Positions 1 to 10,892 of a stretch of DNA of 64,000 bases are shown here, one piece after another. This stretch comes from Daucus carota subsp. sativus (taxonomy: Eukaryota > Streptophyta > Magnoliopsida > Apiales > Apiaceae), in NCBI RefSeq assembly GCF_001625215.2, contig NC_030385.2, positions 37,349,598-37,413,597 of the forward strand. The letters are read 5' to 3'. The notes beneath the pieces were generated by a model. That model did no database searches. It worked only from the letters and a program-made list of their open reading frames with translations, and was not told the DNA's origin. Position numbers and translations under genes: made by a program. Position 1 is the stretch's first letter; each line of letters starts with the position of its first letter.

Positions 1-160
1 CGGGAAATAAGCAGAAGTCCTGAAACAAAAGCTAGCAATCCTAACTTCTTTTAAGTGCTTCTTAACTTTTTAAACAAACGGTACAAATAAGTGCTTATAA
101 TTTATAAGCCCAGAAGTCGACTTATATGGGGCAACCAAACACCACCTATATAAGCCCGGC
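1..160. repeat. Truncated arm of a fold-back MITE
   Basis: The first 160 bases resemble one arm of the fold-back element at 2238-2690: both contain a GGGAAATAAGCAGAAG-like start, an ACAAATAAGTGCTT motif and end near a CAAACACC terminus. Only one arm lies in the window, so the element is cut by the window edge or is a half copy. Its superfamily is not resolved. Confidence 0.5.
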
Positions 161-725
161 TTGAGTTACGGTTTATGAAAGTAACGTGATTTATGGTTCT
201 TCGGTTTAACGTTATTTGTATTTTGGGTTCATAATTTCCAATTTTTTATTTTGATAATTTTGATTTATTAATAATTTATGATTTTATTAAAAAATAATCA
301 TAATTTGATTAATAGATAATTTATGTTTTTGAGTAATTTTTATAAAAAAAAATTAAAAAAATTTAGTCAATGAAAAATATCTCAAATTAATATTGGCTTA
401 GGTCAATTTCTGATTTTCTGGTTTATATATGACTTTGAGTCGGCTTTTGATTTACTAAAAAAAACATATTTTGCCAAGTTGAAAACAGTTTTAATAACCT
501 GTTTAGCAAAATACATTAATAGTTTTTCTAAACGTTACATATTATTGTAATTTTGGTGGATAAGAATGTTAGGCAGGTGTTTAATATTTATTATATTAAA
601 TAAATCAAGATTTATTTCATAGAACAGTAGAATTTCGTTCATTTCTTTTCGAAGATTATCACTTATTTCCGAAAAATAAAGGGAGCCGTTTGGGTGAGTT
701 TAAAATTAGTGTTTTTTGCTTAAAA
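161..725. other. AT-rich intergenic DNA, no gene seen
   Basis: No reading frame, RNA gene or clear repeat boundary was found. The stretch with GTCAATGAAAAATATCTC and nearby TTTATAAAAAAAAATT resembles diverged DNA at 6780-6900, so it is probably an old transposon remnant. Confidence 0.4.
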
Positions 726-2234
726 TCAATCATCAATCAATATACTTATATAAAGGAGAAGCGAGGGGCGTGTATGTGGCGCCTCTCACATCGCTTCGTT
801 TTATTTTTCTAATTTTCTGGAATTTTTGGATGAAAAATATCAAAAATTAGAACTACCTTTTTTAGTTTCGGATATATTAGAAACAAGTTTTAGAATCTGA
901 TTTTGTTTCAGATTATTTATGTAATATAGTAGATTGAAAATTTTAATCTGATTTTGTTTCTATATAAAGGAGGAGCGAGGTGCGTGTGGGTGGCGCCTCT
1001 TACATCGTTACCTTTTTTAGTTTCGGATATATTAGAAGCAAGTTTCAGAATCTGATTTTGTTTCAGATTATTTATGGAATATAGTAGATTGAAAATTTTA
1101 ATCTGATTTTTGTTTCTATATAAAGAAGAAGTGAGGGGCGTGTAGGTGGCGCCTCTCACATTGTTCCGTTCTAATTTTATAATTTTCTGGAATTTTCGGA
1201 TGAAAAATATCAAAAATTAGAACTACTTTTTTTAGTTTCGGATATATCAGAAGCAAGTTTCAGAATTTGATTTTGTTTCAGATTATTTATGCAATATAAC
1301 ACCTTGAAAGTTTTAATCTGATTTTGTTTCAAATTATTTAATTATGGGAAAGAGTAGCACACAAGTCTCTCTGCACCTATAAATGCCCCTATAGATTGTA
1401 GGGTTTTGGATCATTTAAACACAACCTACTCTCTCTTAATATCACAACCCTACCTCTATCTGGTGATGGTTCTCTTGCTCGATTCCTAACTTGGTGATGC
1501 CGTTCTTCTGCAACGATAAGAGAAGGTTGTTTATACGGTATTAAAAAAAAAAATAAAGGTTGTTGTAAGCAAAAGTAGTTATAGACCACTATGTGGGAGT
1601 CGACAAATCCAAACACAGGAGAAGAATATAGTCTTGACATTATATTGATGGATGATATCAATAAATTAACTCTTAGTGATGTATGGTTCTTAGTTATTCT
1701 TTTATAATATTTGTTTTGTTCATCGAACATGTTTGTTATTGTTAATTTTTATATGATTTACTTTGTACACAAGAAAAAATTATTCATGCATTATCTGTTT
1801 GCTCCGTTCAAGCTACTTTTAAGCGAAGACTGTTCATACAATATTAAAAAATAGTGGTTGTTACAAGTAAGGGTAGTTATAGACGGTTATCTCACGGATT
1901 TAAGTTAGATGTTTTTGTGCACAATCAATTCAAAAATATTAGAGGAAGGTGACAATTAAGATTCGTCGTGCTTTAAATTGTTAATTACGTGTAGAAATTT
2001 ATTTTCATTTTTTTCAACATGAATTATAGTCCAATTTTGCAATTTTATATATTAGTATTGGTATTATATCAAGATTTTTATAATATAAAATTTATTTTAT
2101 CCTATAAATATTAATTTTTAATCATTAATATACTTTTTATAGACAGCCACAAAATTATTGCATTCTACATATATTAATATCGAATCATTAATATAATTTT
2201 TATAGGTCGCCGCAACGCGCGGCTTCTCAGCTAG
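726..2234 (+). mobile_element. Non-autonomous Helitron (family 1, copy A)
   Basis: The element starts with TCAATCATCAATCAATATAC directly after an A and ends with CTAG directly before a T, the A|TC...CTRR|T rule of Helitrons. A short hairpin (GCCGC/GCGGC, 2209-2213 with 2219-2223) lies 7 bases before CTAG, as expected for a Helitron 3' end. It has no Rep/helicase coding sequence. The copy at 34862-36034 in opposite orientation has the same termini and similar interior, which confirms both ends. The 5' third is a three-unit tandem array. Confidence 0.85.
749..1330 (+). repeat. Three tandem units inside Helitron copy A
   Basis: Three direct repeats begin near 749, 961 and 1118, each opening with TATATAAAGRAGRAG, followed by a GTGGCGCCTCT block and a TTTTAGTTTCGGATATAT block. 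The middle unit is shorter because it lacks the TTCTGGAATTTT segment. Helitron copy B has a single unit, so the array arose within copy A or its parent. Confidence 0.75.
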
Positions 2235-2237
2235 TAA

Positions 2238-2690
2238 ATAAGTGGAGTAGAAGTTAGAAGCAAGATAATACTTAAAAGTGATCAAAGTGTTTGGGAAATA
2301 AGTAGAAACCCTGAAACAAAAACTAGCATTCCTAGTTTTTTATAAGTGTTTCTTGATTTATTACACAAACAGTACAAATAAGTGCTCCTAACTTATAATG
2401 CAGAAGCTGGATTTATAAGTCTGAAACAAACACGCACCTAGTCAAACGACTACTAAATCTCGACTTTAAACCTGGAGAGTCTAAGTGGGTGTTTGGCACG
2501 GTCTTATAAGCCTGGCTTCTGAATTATAAGTTAGAAGCACTTATTTGTACTGTTTGTGTAAGAAGTCAAGAAGTACTTAAAAAAGCTACGATTACTAGCT
2601 TTTGTCTCACGGCTTCTGCTTATTTCCCAAACACTTTTATCACTTATAAGTCTTAACTTGCTTCTAACTTCTACTTCACTTTTTTATTTT
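2238..2690. mobile_element. Fold-back MITE next to Helitron A
   Basis: Positions 2238-2440 and 2485-2690 are imperfect reverse complements, sharing AGTAGAAGTTAGAAGCAAG, GTGTTTGGGAAATAAG and ACAAACAGTACAAATAAGTG. The long hairpin has a central spacer of about 45 bases. It abuts the CTAG end of the Helitron, so the Helitron probably inserted at its edge. No TSD was resolved and it has no coding capacity. Confidence 0.6.
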
Positions 2691-3163
2691 AAGCAATAAG
2701 CACTTTTATATTGAATTCGAAATTATTATACAGCAGACAAAGTCGAGTAGTTTGATCTTTTTTTAATATTTTTTTATCGTCTTAACATGAGTTCCTTAAA
2801 AATCAAATGGAGTCCAGAGAAGTGATCCCCCATTTGACTGCTCCTATTATTCAGGCTTTAACGTGATTTATGTGATAAACTGAAACTCCCTATCCCCTAA
2901 AAATTTTAGAGGAGAGAAAACACATCCCCTTATTTGAGAGAGCAAAAAGCCAATCCCTATAATACCACATCATCAATATTACTTATGATATAACATATAT
3001 TTACTCCAACTCTATCTATTCGCACATATATTACCTTAAATATTAAATAAATTCTAATTTTTAAGTTATAGGTAACAAGTATAGGTAATACCAATGGAGT
3101 AAAACAACTTTTTGCTTACCTATATTTTAGGTAACCATTATTTTATTATATTTTAGGTAATCA
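2691..3163. other. AT-rich DNA, probable MITE split by a retroposon
   Basis: No gene was seen. From about 2932 the sequence (GAGAGCAAAAAGCCAATCCC) resembles, inverted, the DNA just right of the retroposon (5064-5077, TTGGAGATGCTC). The retroposon at 3180-5047 may therefore have inserted into an older Harbinger-like MITE with GAGCATCTCCAA ends. Confidence 0.35.
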
Positions 3164-3179
3164 ATATAGGGATTACCCT

Positions 3180-5047
3180 GACCACAACCCTCTCTGTCTC
3201 GCTCTCCCTTCTCCCTCTCCCTCTCCCTCTCTCTCTCTCTCATCTCTCATCTCTCTCTCCCCCTCACCCTCTCATATTTCTCTGTCTCTCTAATTATGTT
3301 TGTATATTTTCTGCATATTATGTATAATCATTTTTGGGTTTGGAATATTATGATAATCTTGATTGTTATAATGGTTTTTCTGACAACCCAAATGGGTCCT
3401 TTTGTGCATCGGTGGTCAACGACGGTCCTTTCTCGTCACAATTCCGCTTCGATGGTGATTTTTGGACTTTATTTTAAAATCGGTAATATCTTTCCTTTTA
3501 TTTTTAAATCAAATCATCTCCGTCTCTTTAAAAGGTACGTCTTTTCCTATGTTTGTTGTGTGTTTTTCGCTTGTTTTGTTGGCTTTTATATTTTATTATG
3601 ATTGTAGATGTACATTATTGCATGTTTATTTCTCTTCTCTTCTGATATAGAAGTTGTATAGGGTTTTTTCGGTGATCAAATTCATTTGTAACTTCGTTGG
3701 AACTTGTTCGGATTAGGCTGTGAATTTTGTTGAGTGTAGTAGTCTATATTTTTCTAACTTGATTTATCCTAGCCGGATTTGATGTGGTTGTCGGTCACAA
3801 TATTAGTCGAAAACGAGGTGTGTTTTAGTTTTTATGTGTTCTTTGTGTTCTTTGTGTTCTTCGTAGTTCTTGATTTGTTGATGTGTTTCGTGTGTATTTG
3901 ATCTCCTACATTATAAATTTTAGTTTTCAAATTTGTTTTTAGCTGCATGTACGAATAAATTATTGATTTTTATGATTTGTATATGTATTATTTTAATTAT
4001 GGTATAAATTTATATATTGTGCATGTATATATGTTAGTGTGCAATAATTTTGGGTAGGAAGAAATTAAATACTTCAGTTATACATAAGGTATTAAATTTC
4101 ATGTAAATGCGATTTATATTTACCCAAATTAGGGATTAATTGATTCCATTCATGTTTTTTGAAAAATTGTGTGTTTGGTAAGTGTTTATGTGCATTTATT
4201 CCGCTTAATTAGCATATTAAATTTGTTAATTTATTAATATTTATGAATATTTATTGGGTGTCATAATTGATGGCTTTTATTAGGTCTTGATAACGTTCAA
4301 GGAGTTGTACCAATTTTGGTGGCCATAATTGGTGGCATATATTTTTGGACCAATATTGGTTGGCATGATTATCTTCCTATTGTCCTAAATGAATATTTTG
4401 CGGTTAATTTTGTTCTTGGATTAATAATTTGAATTTATTAATTCTTATACTTTGTGATGTTATGATAACCCTTTTATTGACTAATTAGATAATTAAATAA
4501 TTAATTTACGTTGATCGGGATATAAATATGATTTAATTTGTAATTTCCCTCTTTTCCTAACAAAAAACTTTAATTTTTGTTTATGTATTTTTGTTCCCAC
4601 AAGTAAATATCAATATGTATTACGATTTCTTTATATTGCGTGTCTAACCAAAGTTCTTACTTTGGTTAGACATTATCACTTTTCATATTTGTATCGTATT
4701 TTTATTAGTTCTAAAATTTTTATTTTTGAATAAATTGTTATATTATTATATTTATTTTTGTCAGGATTTATATATCATAATTGGGTTTATTTTCCCCAAA
4801 ATAATTTTTTTCTTTAATTTATCATTCTTATGTTTGTTTTTGCTTGGTTTGTTTTTCAGGATCTTGGAGAGAGACCTTACGGGTTTTCTTATCAGACTTT
4901 AAAGTCTTATTATCTAAACGTCCGGAGATATCTTTGCGTATCTTTCGGTTAGATGATAAACTTTATTGGATGAATGTAATCCCTGATGCGGCTATTGTAT
5001 CTATGATACAACTCATCTACGAGTATGTAGATCCTGACAAAAAAAAA
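3180..5047 (+). mobile_element. Poly(A) retroposon R1 with shared 3' module
   Basis: The insertion is flanked by a 16-bp duplication ATATAGGGATTACCCT (3164-3179 and 5048-5063) and ends in an A-tract, the hallmarks of LINE-type retroposition. It starts with a CT-rich tract and has no long reading frame. Near the 3' end, GTTTTTCAGG precedes a module (about 4859-5038) resembling the 3' ends of the insertions at 7122, 10893 and 36074. A 12-bp-stem hairpin (4642-4671, GTCTAACCAAAG/CTTTGGTTAGAC) is shared with R4. It lacks reverse transcriptase, so mobilisation in trans is inferred. Confidence 0.7.
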
Positions 5048-5063
5048 ATATAGGGATTACCCT

Positions 5064-5498
5064 TGGAGATGCTCTAAAATGTCTATTTAGATAATTTTAA
5101 CTTATTAATGACATATGGGTTATTACAAATAGGGTATTTATCAAGTATACCTCTTTTTAACATTTTAATTGCAATAATACAATGTTCTCCCAAAAATTGC
5201 ATATTTACTATTTTTTCCAAAATCCTACAATCTATTTGCATATATACGGTCTTCCCGTCTCTCCCCTTCTTCCTAATTCTCAGTCTCTCTCCCCTCCCTC
5301 TATCTTCTACCTATGTCTCTCCTACATCTCCCCGCTCTTTTCACTCTTCACCTTCTCCTCATCATCTCCCCATCATCGAGCTTCTCCTTCACAACTTGAA
5401 TGAGCGAACTCGCTTCATCAACAACCGAATCACTATCAGAAAGCTTCAATTTGCACCGCAGGGTGATAGACTCACAGGTAAGGCTGTCTTCGTCGACG
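5064..5498. other. CT-rich segment, no convincing gene
   Basis: A pyrimidine-rich stretch (5250-5390) leads into GC-richer DNA that continues on the far side of the hAT insertion at 5507 (from 6215, with GACGAGGTGTCGC and GGAAAAAGGGGGAG). It looks like a gene fragment or a Pack-MULE cargo: the outer flanks contain TTGCAATAATAC (left) and repeated GTATTTTTGCAA (right), partly inverted. No protein family could be recognised. Confidence 0.3.
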
Positions 5499-5506
5499 GT
5501 GCCGAC

Positions 5507-6206
5507 TAGGGCTGTCAAAAAAGTGTGAAAAATCCGATATCCGTCCGAAAAATCCGCATTCGTATCCGAGATAAAGCGGATATTATCCGTATCCGAGACA
5601 AAGCGGATATTATCCGCATCCGAATCCGACAATTCCGGATACGGATACGGATATAGGCATATTCGTATCCGATAATATCCGCATCCGAAATTAAATATAT
5701 ATGATATTAAATATTATATATTATTAATATTATTCAATAACTATATAATGTGTGTATTTATATATGTATACATAAAATAATATATTTATATAAATTTTGT
5801 ATAATTTTAAAATATTATAGACATATATCATAATTTTATTTGAGTTTAATATTTTAAAGACAACAAATTTATATTGAAAGATTAATAAGAATTAAATTTT
5901 GAATTAATATAAACCTTCTTTAATGATTTTAAATTTTTTACTCAGTTTTTAAAAATTATTTTTTTGTTTTTACTATTTTTTTATGATTTTTTAGAAATTT
6001 TAATAGAAAAATAAAAATTCTGATTAAAAATCAGATTCGGATCCGGATATTATCCGAATCCGGATAGTATACGTCGGATCCGGATTCGGATATCATCCTT
6101 TAAAAAATTTCGGATTCGGATACGGATACGGATATGGATTTTCGGATTCGGATCCGGATCCGGATACAGGCAGATCCGTATCCGAATTATCCGTTTGACA
6201 CCCCTA
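5507..6206. mobile_element. hAT-like MITE with ATCCG subterminal repeats
   Basis: An 8-bp duplication GTGCCGAC (5499-5506 and 6207-6214) flanks inverted ends TAGGGCTGTCAAA and TTTGACACCCCTA (one mismatch). The 8-bp TSD and TAGGG ends fit the hAT superfamily. Both subterminal zones are packed with GATCCGTATCCG-type repeats while the middle is AT-rich. At 700 bp with no transposase it is non-autonomous. Confidence 0.85.
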
Positions 6207-6214
6207 GTGCCGAC

Positions 6215-7059
6215 TGGGATTATGCAAAGTTACGACGAGGTGTCGCAACCGCGAGGAAAAAGGGGGAGAAAGCTTATGGAATGATTGGGGTTTGGCTTTC
6301 GGGAAGGGATTCAATTGAAATTTTTTGTGTGTGTTGTATTGTTTGCATATGATGGGTCGATTATGAGGAGACTGAGCTTGTGTTTATGTGTTGAGGAGGT
6401 GGAGTATACCCGGTGTATGTTTATTTTTAGTTGGTTTTTGAGTGATTTCTAATTTGTTGTTTTAGTTGTTTTTTGGGTTGCAATGTTTGGTCCCGCATGG
6501 GCACTTATTTTTCGACTTTTGCAACCACTTGCAACTTATTATGCAACTAAACGTAATTTTCAAAAGATTTTTTCAAAATTGCATTTGTGGTTTCATATAT
6601 GGTTGCTACAGTTGCAGATAAGGTTGCATATGCAACCACCGTATTTTTGCAATTTTTTTTTGAAAGATAGTATTTTTGCAATTTGTTTTGAAAAATGATA
6701 GTATTTTTGCAAAAATTCTTTTAGACTTAGGTATTTTTGAGAAAAGCCCTTAAAAATATAGTAATAAAAATAAAAGTGATTTATGAATAACTTATGATTT
6801 AAAAGTAATTTTTATAAAAAAAAGTTCAAAAAAATTGAGTCACTAAAAAAATTACCTCGAGAACGAACTTCTGATTTTAAGTCCGTTCATGGCTTTTTTG
6901 ACTTTAAGCTGACTCCTAACTTATCACACAAACAAAAAATTTTCAGTTTGAAATCAAAAATCCTGAGAATTTAAACCCAAATAAATAGACATTTTTCAGT
7001 TTAAAGTTAGAAATAACTTAGTAACCGGAATTTAAGCCAGTCAAACAGGTTCCTTCCTA
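6215..7059. other. Intergenic, repeat remnants, no gene seen
   Basis: The first 300 bases continue the sequence left of the hAT insertion. From 6500 to 6730 there are repeated GCAACCAC and GTATTTTTGCAA motifs typical of degraded Mutator-like termini. The rest is AT-rich MITE remnant. No frame has recognisable coding content. Confidence 0.35.
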
Positions 7060-8492
7060 GAGCCTATTTGCTTCCACCAAAAGCCGGGGCTTAAGCTGTT
7101 TCTGACTTTAATCGGGAAAAATTATTATTATTTTTTTTTTTGAAAATGAGAATAAATCTCAACGAGAATCGGCAATTCACCGTGATAATTCTTTCATTCA
7201 AGAAAGCTTATTATCTAACCGTCAGACATGCAAGATGACCGGGGAAATTTAGACAATAAAACTTTAATGTCCAAAAAGAAAACCGGCCTTCTTCCAAGAA
7301 TCCTGAAAATAAAACAAGAGAAACAAAAATAATATAAGTTGATATATTTAACAGATTACATCAAAATATTCCCACAATCATGATAACTAATGATTGAGAC
7401 AATTAAGCTCTTAAGGCATAATAATAAAATATTAATATCCTTAATTAAGACACAATTAACGCCCTCAAATAAGGCTCAATTAACGCCCTCAATAAAGAGG
7501 CACAATTTACGCCCTCAATAATTGATGCACAATTTACGCCCTCAATAAAGAGGCATAATTAACGAGGCACAATTACCACCCTCAATTAAGGCACAATTAG
7601 CGCGCTTTCCTTTCTGAAACCGGATCCCGTCCTGAAACCGCCGTCACCGCCACCATCGGCCACCACCGCTATGCTATCGATCAAGTTGCCTCGTCGTATG
7701 CGAAGCGAACAACGAAGCGTATCACATGTAACACAAAAAATCGCCAAAAACACCAAAAACCAAACAAAACACAGGGATTAAACAAACAAACAAATACACA
7801 CAAACAAACAAGATTAAAATCAACATCTTTCGCAATTCCACTCAAAATCATGAGAAAAAGAAAGAATATTGTAAATAATTGTAATAGAAGGGCATACCAG
7901 TTGAGCCATGAGGAACCCCATAGGATTTGAAAGTCGGAGAGCATCATGTGACAAACCCGTCTTCTTAATTGCCCTTCTCTCCCGATCTTTTTCTCTTCAC
8001 GCAGAACAAGATATAAGATGTTATATCAAGCTTTATTAGGCTGGGCAATAGTTGCTCGGGTGCCAGAGGATTGAATAGAAGGGAGATTTCGTAAGCACAG
8101 AATCTGTCAAGATGCAAATCTCTTGCGTGCATATTGACAACAGTTTTTTTAAAGTTGAATATACGAGAGAATCTTAATTTGCCTAGTGCTGTGTAATCGG
8201 GAAAAAATTTATTTGTGTAATAAGTTAGAATTCGATAACTTAAATTTATTTTTCGGTAACTTAAATTTGTTGAATCTTTTTTTTTTTATAAAAATTAACC
8301 ATAAGTCATAAATTATCCATAAATTACTTTTATTTTATTGTTTTAATTTTCATAACCCATAAGTCATTAATAAATCAAAATTACCCGAACAGAAATTTTA
8401 AACTCCCAGTTTATCAAATGAGTCATAAACCTTAAGTTTTTTTTATCAAAGTCACTTTAAGTCATAAACCATAAGCTCAGCCAAACGGGCTC
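7060..8492. mobile_element. Old MITE interrupted by retroposon R2
   Basis: GAGCCTATTTGCTTCC at 7060 and the inverted CCAAACGGGCTC ending at 8492 look like the two ends of one fold-back MITE, with AAGC-rich inner arms. Retroposon R2 sits between them with its own TSD, so this element is the older host. No TSD of the MITE itself was resolved. Confidence 0.4.
7122..8193 (-). mobile_element. Poly(A) retroposon R2 (minus strand)
   Basis: A 13-bp duplication TAATCGGGAAAAA (7109-7121 and 8194-8206) flanks the insertion. On the minus strand it ends in an A-tract next to 7130, preceded by the shared 3' module (about 7141-7303) starting after ATTTTCAGG. Upstream are about six copies of a GAGGGCGTTAATTGTGCC-like unit, also present in R3. 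The 5' part has a short frame (7947-7681) ending in a run of cysteine and phenylalanine codons, with no recognised domain. It appears non-coding. Confidence 0.7.
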
Positions 8493-8532
8493 CTAGGCAT
8501 GTAAGGATTTTTTCCCGGGATGAAATCCAATA

Positions 8533-8761
8533 TTCTCTCTGTTTTTTAATATATGACGTTTGACTTTTTGACACATACTTTTAAGTATTTTGACCGGGTA
8601 GTTAAAAGTATTATTTTCGAAAAAAAATTTCTAAATAAAAATATATAATCAAAATTTAATTCACAAAAAAAAACTAATTAAAAATAATAATTTTACTACC
8701 TGGTCAACCCAGCTAAAGATACGTGCCCAAGTTAAAAGTATCATATAAAAAACAAAGAGAA
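8533..8761. mobile_element. Stowaway-like MITE
   Basis: TA dinucleotides flank inverted ends beginning TTCTCTCTGTTTTTTAATAT and, from the other side, TTCTCTTTGTTTTTTATATG. The inner arms also pair (TTTTAAGTATTTTGACC with GGTCAACCCAGC nearby). This fits a Tc1/mariner-type Stowaway MITE with a TA target. Confidence 0.6.
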
Positions 8762-8928
8762 TATGTTTTTTTACCCCTCAAATTACGTGTCAAAAGTCAA
8801 ATCGACTCTTATTATGAGATAGAGGGAGTAATAGATTTAATAAGTTTTTTTTAATATTTATTGATGAGATTGACGCAAATACATAAACATTTATATATAA
8901 TTATGATTTTGAAAGACTAGTTAAAATA

Positions 8929-9188
8929 CTCCCTCCATCCCAATTTAGATGAGCTTTTTGCTAATTTCACACATATTAAAGAGTATTAAATGATAGTTCT
9001 ATTTTTCATCTCTACCCATATTTATTGTGTAGACTTTTGATAATAGTACTAGTTGGTAGATTGGAAATAAAAAAGACAAGGTAAAATTGGAAGATTATTG
9101 ATAAATATGCATTGAAAATAGAGAGACTCAATTATTTTAGAATAAAAAATTTTCTCAAAAAGATAAATCTAATTTGGGATGGAGGGAG
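8929..9188. mobile_element. Stowaway MITE
   Basis: A TA target duplication flanks matching inverted ends CTCCCTCCATCCCAATTTAG and its reverse complement, the standard Stowaway terminus of plants. It is 260 bp, AT-rich inside and non-coding. Confidence 0.85.
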
Positions 9189-9190
9189 TA

Positions 9191-9495
9191 CATCATAATC
9201 ATAAAAGTTAGCGACATTTCCACCATCAGAAGAACCGATGAGATATTGAGTGCGAGATGGGAATTTAAAAAAGGTTACGCGTTGAGAAAACCGTGACGGT
9301 GGGCGGGGCCGAAGCAGCACTAGGTAAAAACAAGTCCGTGAGTCACCGGCATGTTTAAAGTTCTTTTACAAAGTTTTACTCTCATTTCCTCAATTCTGTG
9401 TGGGGCCTATCGGGCCAGTGCTGCTGAAACACGCTTCCCTTTTTCTCATCCTCCATATCCCTGCTTTTCAGCTTCACAATATTCTTAGCCGGTAA
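9191..9495. other. Intergenic, no gene seen
   Basis: GC-richer stretch (9220-9320) with no recognisable protein in any frame and no repeat boundary. It could be the remnant of a 5' untranslated region. Confidence 0.3.
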
Positions 9496-10610
9496 CAGCA
9501 TCTCCAACGCTAAAGATGAAACTGTTAGCTAAAAACATCATTAGCTAAAAAAAATTTGAGCCGGTAAAGAATTTTGCTCCAATGGGTATTAGGTAAAACC
9601 ATTAGTTATATTCAAAATACTATTTTAAATATTAATTATAAATATACAATAAAATAATTTATTTAGTTTTTATTCTATATTATTGAAAAAATAATAATAT
9701 CTTTAATAGATAATGATCAATTATAATATTTAACATTTTTATATTATTATATTATAATTTTAAAAATTTTGATTGAAAATAAAGTAACATTTTCACATAA
9801 CAATATTATTTGTAAAAACAATAAATAATACATCTATACTTGCAATAATAATAATAATAATAATACCTTAAATATTTCAATTTAAATATTATAAAAATGA
9901 TTTAGGTAGAATGTTATATGCTTTAAATAAAAATAAAATAAAATTTAGAAGGGTAAGAATAAAAGTTAGTGCTAAAGATTTTAAGCTAATTATCTTTTGA
10001 TAAAATGGGTTTGAAAGAATTAAAATAAAAGGTTAATTAATTATTTATTTAATATAGGTGAAAATAAAAAATATAACTAATAAAAACATATATACCGATA
10101 CTATTATAATAATAAAAACTTAAAAAAACTAATTAACAAAAATTACTTGTATCATGTAAAACATTTACTAATTTTCTTTGTTAAAAATTCATAATTAACG
10201 TTAAATAACTATATAAGTTATTATATTGGTTTTATTATATTATTTTTATTATATTATTTATTTGTTATAAATATTTTTACACTTAACAATACATTAGATT
10301 AAATTATAAAATTATAAAGTTATACAAATATATATAATAGAATTATAATATTATAATACATATATAATATAATATTGACATATAGGTTGGAACAAGTTTA
10401 AATTTTTTTGAGTTAAATTTTAAAAGAAAATGACGTGGATATGATATAGATGACAGACTTTGGTTCAGCAAATGTAGCGTGCTTAATTCTCGGTATCTAA
10501 AAATATTGCTAACAGGTCTCTGCGTTGGAGTGATGTTTTTTTTACATATTAGGTTTATGGACTGACACATAGACTTTAAAGCTAACAGGGGACGTGCGTT
10601 GGAGATGCTC
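9496..10610. mobile_element. Harbinger-like non-autonomous element
   Basis: A TAA trinucleotide on each side (9493-9495, 10611-10613) flanks inverted ends AGCATCTCCAACGC and GCGTTGGAGATGCT. A second matched block (TGTTAGCT/AGCTAACA) lies inside. A 3-bp TAA target and GAGCATCTCCAAC ends are typical of PIF/Harbinger (Tourist) elements. The 1.1-kb interior is very AT-rich and has no transposase. Confidence 0.7.
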
Positions 10611-10634
10611 TAATTATGTATTTAACCCCTTGTT

Positions 10635-10751
10635 TTTTTTTTCTCTAATTGATTAGACACGCACACATGTGGAGTCGAACTCTCGACCTCCCGCAAGGGT
10701 ACAAGAGTTCCACCACCACACCAACACTTTATTGGCATAATTTCTTTTTTT
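10635..10751 (-). mobile_element. tRNA-derived SINE
   Basis: The duplication ACCCCTTGTT (10625-10634 and 10752-10761) flanks about 117 bp. On the minus strand it reads through a polymerase III B-box-like GAGTTCGACTCC and ends in an A-rich tail (T-run at 10635). The upstream GTGGTGGTGGAACTC is a weak A-box. This matches a short tRNA-derived SINE; it is too degenerate to be a working tRNA gene. Confidence 0.6.
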
Positions 10752-10892
10752 ACCCCTTGTTATCGTTAAAAATGATCGTGTAATGTAATTTTGAATGATT
10801 CAAATTGCGCCTTATTATTTTATCTTTTGTAAACAGTTTGCACCTCTTCCATTAAATATATATAAATTCGTGCTGTTAATGTTAAAAATCGA

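Noticed and set aside
10660-10735. A functional tRNA gene on the minus strand
   Set aside because: Only a B-box-like motif is convincing, no cloverleaf was found, and TSD plus A-tail indicate a SINE.
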